Of a stretch of 6,802 bases of DNA, positions 1 through 5,512 are shown one piece after another. The notes below the pieces were generated by a model. That model saw only the letters and a list, made by a program, of their open reading frames with translations. It had not been told where the DNA came from and ran no database searches. Every line of letters starts with the position of its first letter. Positions within the stretch are counted from its first letter, which is position 1. Source of the DNA: Desulfobulbaceae bacterium (lineage in GTDB: Bacteria > Desulfobacterota > Desulfobulbia > Desulfobulbales > Desulfobulbaceae); contig SKJK01000072.1 in the NCBI GenBank assembly GCA_007121995.1, positions 1 to 6,802 on the forward strand, given 5' to 3'. Made by a program: the position numbers and the translations under genes.

Positions 1-2015
1 AGATTCAAGCGGTTCTGGCGAATTGCTGGGTCATCGGCCATAACCAGAACCTTGTCAAAAAAGTGGTCAACAGGTTCTTTCATGGTCAACAACGCATCCA
101 GAGCCGCACGGTAGGAACGGTTCGCCAGCAGTGGCAGGGTCTTGTTGCGCACTTCTTCGAAAGCAGTAAACAAGGCCTGTTCAGCCGGATCGGTGAGCAG
201 AGTTGGATTGACCTCAGTGGTAGCCTTGTCTTTGACGATATTGCGAATCCGTTTGAAGGAACCGGCCAGCACCCGAAAACTTTCCTGACTGCGAAGTTGA
301 TCAAGGGCATCGATCCGGGCCAGACAATCAACAGGATCATCAAATCCAACTGAAGTCGCTGCTTCTACCAGTTCCTGGGACAAACCGCGGGAGACCTGCT
401 CATTTTCAAAACGGAGGCGGATAAAGGCCAGCACTTCAGCTACGGTATTGTCCCCCGCGTTGACAATCCCACCGTCATATCCCTGTAAAGCGGCCTCAGC
501 TGTATCCCGGATAGAAAGAGAAATATTGAGGCTACGGATAATATTGAGCAGGCCGATTGCCTGACGCCTGAGCCCAAAGGCATCCTTGTTGCCCGTTGGT
601 TTTTCACCGATGGCAAAACATCCCACCAACGTGTCCATTCGATCGGCAAGGCCGACCAAAGCGCCGATCAGGGTGGAAGGAGGACTGCCTCCAGCCCGTA
701 GTGGCTGATAATGTTCTTCGATCGCCAAGGCGACTTCAGCTTTCTCGCCGTCCTGAAGGGCATAAACCCGCCCCATTATCCCCTGGAGTGACGGAAATTC
801 ACCCACCATGGCGGTGAGCAGATCCGCCTTGGCGAGATGAGCAGCCCGGGTGACGTCCTTGCGCAGATCCGGGACGATGCGATCAGCGAGCACTCCGGCC
901 AGCGCTGTGATTCGCGCACTTTTTTCCTTCATCGTACCCAACCTGTTCTGAAAGACGATGCCATCCAACTCGGCGCATCGATCGCCCAGGGGCCGTTTTC
1001 GATCTTCGTTGAAAAAAAACAGGCCATCTTCAAGGCGGGCCCGCAAGACACGCTCATGGCCGCTGGCAGCAAGTTGTACATCTTTGACCCCGGTATTGTT
1101 GACGGCAACAAAAAGGGGCAGGAGATGGTCGTCGGCACCAGCCACAGGAAAATACTTCTGGTGTTCCCGCATGGACGTCACCAGGGTCTCCTGGGGCAAC
1201 TGAAGGAACTTACGATCAAAGTGTCCACATATACCGTAAGGCCATTCCACCAGGTTGGTCACCGTATCCACCAGCCCCTCATCCAGGACCGGTCGGGCAC
1301 CGGCATTGCCACCGTATGTATCTACTGCCTGCTGAACCGCTTCAATCACCAACGTCTTCCGTTGCACCGGATCGGCTAAAACAAAACGTTTTTCCAGGCC
1401 ATTAAGGTATGTCTCGAGGTTGCTGACAGCAAACGGTTCAGGCGCCATAAATCGATGACCCCGAGTCGTGTCGCCGGCTTGCACACCCTCCAGAACCAAC
1501 GGTACCACCTTACCGTCATACAGGGCCAGCAGCCATTGGATGGGACGCCCAAAGGTCATAGTGTAATCGGCCCAACGCATTGATTTGGGAAAAACCAGCT
1601 CATGGACCAGTGATGTAAGCAACGCAGGGAGAAGCGCCATGGTTTCCTGCCCTTTGACATCTTCAACGGCCATCAGATACTCACCTTTGGCTGTCGAAAC
1701 TACCTGCAATTGTTCCGCCTGCAGTCCCCGGGATCGAGCAAAACCGATGGCCGCCTGGGTCAGTCGACCATCGGCATCAAATCCAGCTTTTTTCGATGGG
1801 CCGATATGCTCTTGACGTCGATCATCCTGTCGGGATTGCACAGTACCTATCGCCAGAGTCAGACGGCGTGGGGTGCCAAAGGTGCGAATGGAGTCAAAGC
1901 CCAGGTTGAGGTCCTCAAGTTTTCTGGCCGCACCAGCGGCCAGGGCGTCAAGGGCCGGTTGGATATATCCGGCCGGGATTTCTTCCGTTCCAATCTCAAA
2001 AAGAAGTTCACTCAT
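1..2015 (-). CDS. glyS: Glycine--tRNA ligase beta subunit, 3' end cut by window edge
   Basis: This is the beta subunit of the bacterial alpha2-beta2 glycyl-tRNA synthetase. In this enzyme type GlyQ (alpha) activates glycine, and beta binds and positions tRNA-Gly in the cytoplasm. The frame is open for 671 codons from ATG at 2015 to the left edge with no stop. The N-terminus MSELLFEIGTEEIPA is the family signature. Other landmarks are TTRGHRFMAP at about residues 183-192, MREHQKYFPV at about 282-291, the FFFNEDRKRPL segment at about 333-343 that opens the HD-like region, and a C-terminal anticodon-binding part ending MADDPAIRQNRLN. Family members are about 690 residues, so roughly 15-20 residues are missing beyond position 1. 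No strong Shine-Dalgarno precedes the start. glyQ, often the direct upstream neighbour, is absent; a FolE2-like gene lies there instead. Identity is very secure; I checked the frame at both ends and at several internal landmarks. Confidence 0.96.
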   Translation of the reverse strand, partial: MSELLFEIGTEEIPAGYIQPALDALAAGAARKLEDLNLGFDSIRTFGTPRRLTLAIGTVQSRQDDRRQEHIGPSKKAGFDADGRLTQAAIGFARSRGLQAEQLQVVSTAKGEYLMAVEDVKGQETMALLPALLTSLVHELVFPKSMRWADYTMTFGRPIQWLLALYDGKVVPLVLEGVQAGDTTRGHRFMAPEPFAVSNLETYLNGLEKRFVLADPVQRKTLVIEAVQQAVDTYGGNAGARPVLDEGLVDTVTNLVEWPYGICGHFDRKFLQLPQETLVTSMREHQKYFPVAGADDHLLPLFVAVNNTGVKDVQLAASGHERVLRARLEDGLFFFNEDRKRPLGDRCAELDGIVFQNRLGTMKEKSARITALAGVLADRIVPDLRKDVTRAAHLAKADLLTAMVGEFPSLQGIMGRVYALQDGEKAEVALAIEEHYQPLRAGGSPPSTLIGALVGLADRMDTLVGCFAIGEKPTGNKDAFGLRRQAIGLLNIIRSLNISLSIRDTAEAALQGYDGGIVNAGDNTVAEVLAFIRLRFENEQVSRGLSQELVEAATSVGFDDPVDCLARIDALDQLRSQESFRVLAGSFKRIRNIVKDKATTEVNPTLLTDPAEQALFTAFEEVRNKTLPLLANRSYRAALDALLTMKEPVDHFFDKVLVMADDPAIRQNRLN

Positions 2016-2151
2016 CGCAGTCTGTTGGTGTTAAGTTGATCTTGGGGCAGGCAGAGGAAACACCTCTCTTTTCCACCACCATGCCCGGAGCCGACAGCCA
2101 TGTCTGGATAACTCCGGTACATCTGTGAACGGTGACGATACAGGAGCATAG
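2016..2151 (-). promoter_or_regulatory. glyS leader / intergenic region with a bulged stem-loop
   Basis: This 136-base gap separates the FolE2-like stop codon from the glyS start. I find no gene in it. It holds a stem-loop at 2085-2117: CCGGAG (2085-2090) pairs with CTCCGG (2112-2117), and inside that CC/GG and GACA/TGTC pair around a four-base loop, giving about 12 base pairs with small bulges. A weaker AGAGG/CCTCT hairpin lies at about 2053-2067. Neither is followed by a run of T on the minus strand, so they do not look like intrinsic terminators. I could not find a T-box signature or a convincing promoter. The stem-loop could be an attenuation, processing or mRNA-stability element between folE2-like and glyS; that is inference. 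Confidence 0.35.
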
Positions 2152-2895
2152 TCAACCATCCAGGGGCAAATCCCGTGATCGATTACGTTGTTCGGGCCAT
2201 TCAGTGGAGGCAAATGTTGCATACCCGCTGACAATATTTTTCACAACAACTTTGTACCAGTGAAAAGCGTCGCTTTCGTCTAAAACCGAGCCGATCCGAT
2301 AGCACATGGATTCCACCGAATCCGGTCGATTGTGTTCAGGAAGCGCTCCTTGCCTGATCAATTCGATCAGATCTTCGATCCAGAGAAAACGGTTCATCCG
2401 CACAGCTGCAGTGACCACCCCCCATATACCGGAAAATTCCGAAAAACCTTCCTGCGCTTCCCGGCGGCAAAGCAAGGGAACTGGAACGTCGACCTCAACG
2501 ACCAGATCGAGCTGACCAGCCAGGGACCCATGCAGACGACAATCATAACGCGCCATACCGGGTGATTGAAGAACCGATGCCGTCCGAAGAAAATAGGGGA
2601 ATTCAATCTCCAAGTGCGCTGCCTCGGCTTCAAGCCGGATTTTCATCTCTTCCAGGATGAGATGAAAAGTCCTGAGATTGAATTTTCCGTGAAATCGATT
2701 GAGAATTTCTATAAACCGGCTCATGTGCGTCCCCTTGAACCGGTGCGGCAGATTGACGTACATGTTGACCCTGGCCACCGTGTGCTGGGTTTTTCGCTCC
2801 TTGTCCAGAACAATAATCGGGTAGGATATGGTTTTGACGCCGACTTTGCGTATATCGATACGCCGGGAATCGTGCAGGCTCTGAATATCTTTCAT
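2152..2895 (-). CDS. FolE2 (GTP cyclohydrolase IB) family protein with degenerate active site
   Basis: The 247-residue product is clearly homologous to FolE2, the tunnelling-fold enzyme that makes dihydroneopterin triphosphate from GTP for folate and queuosine. The first half matches the family closely: MKDIQ start, VGVKTISYPIIVLD at 18-31, KTQHTVARVNMYV at 35-47, LPHRFKGTHMSRFIEILN at 49-66, and AHLEIEFPYF at 93-102. The catalytic half is not canonical. Where the family has LCPCSKEIS..GAHNQR, this protein has LLCRREAQEGFSEFSGIW (141-158): the first Cys is kept (C143), but the second Cys aligns with Arg145 and the His with Ser155. After LWIEDLIELI (171-180) about 16-20 residues of the usual LLKR.DEK.VTE loop are missing. 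The final WY.VEVENFESIHNHSAYA segment reads WYKVVVKNIVSGYATFAS (213-230). The other two minus frames do not restore these motifs, so a frameshift is not the explanation. The start is ATG at 2895 without a clear ribosome site, 62 bases after the response regulator. Ordinary GTP cyclohydrolase activity is doubtful; a pseudoenzyme or a new role is likelier. Confidence 0.85.
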   Translation of the reverse strand: MKDIQSLHDSRRIDIRKVGVKTISYPIIVLDKERKTQHTVARVNMYVNLPHRFKGTHMSRFIEILNRFHGKFNLRTFHLILEEMKIRLEAEAAHLEIEFPYFLRTASVLQSPGMARYDCRLHGSLAGQLDLVVEVDVPVPLLCRREAQEGFSEFSGIWGVVTAAVRMNRFLWIEDLIELIRQGALPEHNRPDSVESMCYRIGSVLDESDAFHWYKVVVKNIVSGYATFASTEWPEQRNRSRDLPLDG

Positions 2896-2957
2896 GGAGA
2901 CTTCGGAGCGGGGCTGGAAGGAACACTGCTCCCTCTCCCGCCTCCGGAGAACAAGGA

Positions 2958-3314
2958 TCAGGCGAGATGCTCGCGTACGACGGCCTTGAGTTCGTCGAGG
3001 TTTGCCGATTTGACCACATAGGCCTCGGAAGCCCAGGTATTGAAATCCTGTTTATATTCCTGGTATGCGGAACTGAGGATAACCGGCAGATCATCGCGAG
3101 CTTCCTTCATCTGTCGCAGAACCTCAATACCATTCATGCCGGGCATGTTGATGTCAAGGATAACAAGATCTGGTGGCTGGCTATGGAATTGGGCCAGAGC
3201 TTCTTCACCGTTGCGGGCCGAATCGACCAGATACCCTTCGTCTTCGAATTCCTGACGATAGAGCAGTTGGATAGCTTCTTCGTCATCAACCAGTAATATG
3301 CGTTTCTTAGCCAT
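2958..3314 (-). CDS. Single-domain response regulator (CheY-like receiver)
   Basis: The 118-residue protein is a lone receiver domain with no output domain. Such proteins pass phosphoryl signals by protein contact rather than by binding DNA. The acidic pocket is D10-D11 with E12 (LLVDDEE), the phospho-acceptor is D54 (DLVILDINMPGMNG), the switch residue is S81 or S82 (VILSSAY), and the conserved lysine is K102 (AYVVKS). The usual Pro after this Lys is Ser, giving YVVKSANLDELK. From memory this ending is seen in small receivers of deltaproteobacteria, so the phosphorylation site looks functional. No histidine kinase is encoded in the window, so the partner is unknown. The gene starts 9 bases after the galT-like stop and has a strong ribosome binding site, so the two are very probably co-transcribed. 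The stop is TGA at 2960-2958, followed by a purine-rich 62-base gap before the FolE2-like gene. Confidence 0.92.
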   Translation of the reverse strand: MAKKRILLVDDEEAIQLLYRQEFEDEGYLVDSARNGEEALAQFHSQPPDLVILDINMPGMNGIEVLRQMKEARDDLPVILSSAYQEYKQDFNTWASEAYVVKSANLDELKAVVREHLA

Positions 3315-3319
3315 GAATT

Positions 3320-3325
3320 CCTCCT
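3320..3325 (-). promoter_or_regulatory. Ribosome binding site of the response regulator, overlapping the galT-like stop
   Basis: On the minus strand the sequence reads TAGGAGGAATTCATG. AGGAGG is a perfect Shine-Dalgarno core 5 bases before the ATG at 3314, and its first two bases belong to the TAG stop of the upstream galT-like gene. This fixes the start codon and suggests that ribosomes finishing the upstream gene help initiate the next one. Confidence 0.85.
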
Positions 3326-4322
3326 ACAGTTGGACGTCGCGAAGATACCCGCAAGTTTCTTCAGGCGGCATGGGATTGATGTAGAAACCGGTGCCCCATT
3401 CGAATCCGGCAATAGAGGTCAGTTTAGGAACGATCTCGAAGTGCCAGTGATAATGCTCCAGTGGACCGGAGCGAAGGGGTTGGGTGTGGAGGACAAAATT
3501 ATAGGGCACATTGGCTATACAACCATCCAGGCGGCGCAGTGTTTCAGAGAAAATTTCCGCCAGGGCGATCAGCGATGCCTCATCCTGATCAACATAGGAG
3601 GAATTATGTTCCCTGGGCAGAATCCACATTTCAAACGGCGACCGGGGGGCAAAAGGGGTGACGGTGACAAAATGGCTGTTTTCGCAAACCAGTCTGAGTT
3701 TCTGCTGAATCTCCTGACGGATGATATCACAAAAAATACACCGATCTTTATACTTGTAATACGACAGACTGCCGTCGAGTTCTGAGCTGACCATCCGGGG
3801 TAGAATAGGCAGAGCAACAAGTTGGGAATGAGAATGCTCTAGGGATGCTCCTGCTGCCTGGCCAAAATTTTTAAACACCACCACATAATTGAACCGCCGA
3901 TCCTGGGAAAGGTCCCGGATACGATCACGGTAGGCCTTGAAGGTGAGCAGCATTTCCTGGGCTGGCAGGTGGGAAAAACGATCATGGTGGTTGGGTGTCT
4001 CTATGATGACTTCATGGGCACCGATACCGTTCATGCGGTCGTATAGCCCCTCCCCCTGCTTGTCAAGATGGCCCTCAATGACCAGAGCAGGATATTTGTT
4101 GGGTACAACACGCATTTTCCAGCCTGGAGAGTTCGAAGGCCCCCATTCACGACCGTAAACCAAGACCTCATTGGGGGTGGTTTTTTCATGTCCCGGGCAC
4201 AGCGGACAGAAGCCGCCCTTGACCTTGAACTCTTCAACAAGAAAATCAGTAGGTCGCTTGCCCCGTTCCTGGGCGATTATGATCCAGCGACCAAGAATCG
4301 GATCTTTGCGTAATTCAGGCAT
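3324..4322 (-). CDS. galT: GalT-like hexose-1-phosphate nucleotidyltransferase/phosphorylase
   Basis: The 332-residue protein belongs to the GalT branch of the HIT superfamily. These enzymes move a nucleotidyl group through a covalent histidine intermediate, classically exchanging UDP-glucose and galactose 1-phosphate. The first metal site is formed by C39 and C42 (FCPLCPGHE), a His at 112-113 (NHHDRF) and H163. The catalytic motif is HSHSQ at 163-167, with H165 as the expected nucleophile; classical GalT has HPHGQ. The second half carries another CxxC (C195, C198; RCIFCDI), H239, and HYHWHFEIVPK at 290-300. This second cysteine-type metal site resembles the Arabidopsis GalT-like ADP-glucose phosphorylase more than E. 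coli GalT, so the true substrate may be ADP-glucose (glycogen turnover) rather than galactose 1-phosphate. ATG 4322 lies 8 bases after the dksA stop with a weak AAGAGA ribosome site, and MPELRKDPILGRW is the usual family start. No galK or galE is nearby, so the galT symbol is provisional. Confidence 0.88.
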   Translation of the reverse strand: MPELRKDPILGRWIIIAQERGKRPTDFLVEEFKVKGGFCPLCPGHEKTTPNEVLVYGREWGPSNSPGWKMRVVPNKYPALVIEGHLDKQGEGLYDRMNGIGAHEVIIETPNHHDRFSHLPAQEMLLTFKAYRDRIRDLSQDRRFNYVVVFKNFGQAAGASLEHSHSQLVALPILPRMVSSELDGSLSYYKYKDRCIFCDIIRQEIQQKLRLVCENSHFVTVTPFAPRSPFEMWILPREHNSSYVDQDEASLIALAEIFSETLRRLDGCIANVPYNFVLHTQPLRSGPLEHYHWHFEIVPKLTSIAGFEWGTGFYINPMPPEETCGYLRDVQL

Positions 4323-4330
4323 CGAATCTC

Positions 4331-4693
4331 TTACCGGCCCTGTTCTTTTTCTTGCTGTTCCTGGCGCGTTTTGCAGTCAATGCAATACGTAGCCACCGGT
4401 CGGGCCCTGAGCCGTTTCAACGCGATTTCGCAACCGCAACCGGCGCAAAAACCATAGGTCCCGTCTTCAATCCGGACAAGAGCTTCATTCACTTTATCCA
4501 TGAGTTTGCGTTCCCTGCCGCGGATGCGCAATTCGAAACTGCGGTCCGATTCCATACTGGCCCGATCATTGGGATCAGGGACATTGCCGGTATGGCTGGT
4601 CATCTCGCTGAGAGTCTGTTCCACATCATTATTGATATCAGCTTTAATTGCCTCAAGCTGTTTTTTAAAATGCTGCAGGTCTTTTTCATCCAT
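4331..4693 (-). CDS. dksA: DksA/TraR-family RNA polymerase-binding transcription factor
   Basis: The 120-residue protein is a DksA-type regulator. It enters the secondary channel of RNA polymerase and, with ppGpp, adjusts transcription of rRNA and amino-acid genes. An N-terminal coiled coil (about 5-75) carries the tip motif D40-x-x-D43-x-A45 (DPNDRA), the DxxDxA acidic tip needed for DksA action. A four-cysteine zinc finger follows: C83 and C86 (CAGCGCEI), then C104 and C107 (CIDCKTR), separated by the conserved RLRARP. It is shorter than E. coli DksA (151 residues) but similar to deltaproteobacterial versions. The frame stays open upstream to 4774, but the ATG at 4693 has a GGAGAG ribosome site and gives the usual start, so the extension is unlikely to be translated. 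It heads the tight dksA-galT-receiver series. Upstream is a 333-base gap with predicted RNA structure that may regulate it. Confidence 0.93.
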   Translation of the reverse strand: MDEKDLQHFKKQLEAIKADINNDVEQTLSEMTSHTGNVPDPNDRASMESDRSFELRIRGRERKLMDKVNEALVRIEDGTYGFCAGCGCEIALKRLRARPVATYCIDCKTRQEQQEKEQGR

Positions 4694-4698
4694 TGCCA

Positions 4699-4704
4699 CT
4701 CTCC
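4699..4704 (-). promoter_or_regulatory. Ribosome binding site deciding the dksA start
   Basis: GGAGAG on the minus strand ends 5 bases before ATG 4693 (GGAGAGTGGCAATG). It supports this start over the longer upstream open frame, whose added residues do not resemble DksA. Confidence 0.7.
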
Positions 4705-4774
4705 AACATAGGTGGGGGTTGTCCAACGACGGCGCTGTCCGGGCGACCATCAATGTCGCACGTTGTCTCTGCAC

Positions 4775-4930
4775 CGGTCATAACCGTTCACCGAATGCAA
4801 GTGAACATGTATCTTTGTTAGTATCTGCAAGCCGCTCACCAGCGTTCACTGCAGACTCACAGCAAGCGATCACCGTCACTTTCTCTGGGCATGGTTGCGA
4901 CTGCCGGCATAAGAAAGTGGGCTGTGACGG
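4775..4930 (-). other. Structured intergenic region between moaC and dksA: candidate leader or small RNA
   Basis: The moaC-dksA gap (4694-5026, 333 bases) contains no convincing gene but has three consecutive inverted repeats. Stem A: CACTTTCT (4877-4884) with AGAAAGTG (4912-4919), extended by CCGT (4873-4876) with ACGG (4927-4930) across a bulge, and by GGCA/TGCC inside. Stem B: TCTGCA (4824-4829) with TGCAGA (4850-4855), plus inner CGCT/AGCG around a CACC loop. Stem C: GTTCAC (4786-4791) with GTGAAC (4801-4806), next to CGGT/ACCG (4775-4786), which competes for base 4786. The linkers between stems are each 17 bases. In stem A, CCGTCAC (4873-4879) can instead pair with GTGACGG (4924-4930), which is mutually exclusive with part of the long stem, as in switching RNAs. 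I matched no known riboswitch, 6S, SRP or tmRNA consensus. No T-run follows. The strand is assumed from the neighbours. The rest of the gap (4931-5026 and about 4705-4774) shows nothing I can name. Confidence 0.35.
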
Positions 4931-5026
4931 GCAGCCACCTCTGGGCAAATCCGGGGCAGATATGCTCACTTATACGACAGGAACGTGTCAAGCAACCAAC
5001 TGCATAACCCCGTGGTCGTTTACGGA

Positions 5027-5512
5027 TCAAGGTCTGACAAACACTCCGCTTTTGCCCCCGCTCTTGTGCACCAAACGTATATTCGAGATAGTCATGGTTT
5101 TGTCAACAGCTTTGCACATATCATAAATGGTCAGGGCAGCAACCGATACTGCTGTCAATGCTTCCATCTCCACCCCGGTTTGTCCGGTCATACCCACGGT
5201 TGCCTCCACTTCGATCCGTGCATGCTGCTCATTCATGACAAAAACAATATCCGCCGAAGTAATGGATAAAGGGTGACACAGGGGGATAAGTTGATCCACT
5301 TTCTTGGCCGCCATGATGCCGGCTACCCGGGCCACACCGAGCACATCACCCTTTGTTACGGTCCCCTGACGGATCATCGCAAACGCCTGAGGTGTCATCT
5401 GCACGGTGGCGGCGGCCACTGCCCGGCGGACAGTATCTTCTTTGCCACTGACATCGACCATCCGGGCATTTCCAGCGGCATCGAAATGCGTCAAACGCGG
5501 TTCATCAGCCAT
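5027..5512 (-). CDS. moaC: Cyclic pyranopterin monophosphate synthase MoaC
   Basis: MoaC converts 3',8-cyclo-7,8-dihydro-GTP, made by MoaA from GTP, into cyclic pyranopterin monophosphate, the first stable intermediate of molybdenum cofactor synthesis in the cytoplasm. The 161-residue product has normal family length and a complete active site: K54 (TVTKGD), [10 protein letters not shown] with H80, VEMEAL with E115-M116-E117, D131 and K134 (YDMCKAVDK), and the closing KSGGKSG at 150-156. These match the E. coli catalytic residues with a constant offset of three. The frame is open upstream to 5620, but the start is ATG at 5512, since [11 protein letters not shown] gives the usual N-terminus and AAAAGG lies 6 bases before it. 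This ATG overlaps the dnaJ stop by 8 bases (ATGGCTGA), implying translational coupling. Other moa genes are not in the window. Confidence 0.96.
   Translation of the reverse strand: MADEPRLTHFDAAGNARMVDVSGKEDTVRRAVAAATVQMTPQAFAMIRQGTVTKGDVLGVARVAGIMAAKKVDQLIPLCHPLSITSADIVFVMNEQHARIEVEATVGMTGQTGVEMEALTAVSVAALTIYDMCKAVDKTMTISNIRLVHKSGGKSGVFVRP

Noticed and set aside
837..1379. Plus-strand open frame of 180 codons opposite glyS
   Set aside because: It lies codon-for-codon opposite the glyS frame, shows no recognisable motif, and glyS is unambiguous on the other strand.
2053..2075. AGAGG/CCTCT hairpin followed by CTTTT on the plus strand as a terminator
   Set aside because: Only five pairs, a short T stretch, and no plus-strand gene ends nearby.
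2394..2633. A frameshift hiding the canonical FolE2 catalytic motif
   Set aside because: I translated all three minus frames here; none encodes CPCSKEIS or GAHNQR, so the divergence is real at sequence level.
2566..3021. Plus-strand open frame of 151 codons
   Set aside because: It is antisense to the FolE2-like gene and the end of the receiver gene, both with strong family signatures; no domain is visible in it.
4694..4774. In-frame 27-codon upstream extension of dksA
   Set aside because: The extra residues do not resemble DksA, and ATG 4693 has a good ribosome binding site.
4778..4969. Minus-strand 63-codon frame with five Cys in the moaC-dksA gap
   Set aside because: It starts at GTG without a ribosome site, has no family pattern, and overlaps the inverted repeats that explain the region better.
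4963..4991. TTGACA on the minus strand (4986-4991) as a -35 box for dksA, and a TATAAG at about 4970-4976
   Set aside because: The two are only about 11 bases apart, and nothing like TATAAT sits 16-18 bases from TTGACA. The sigma-54 pattern also fails at the GG of the -24 element.
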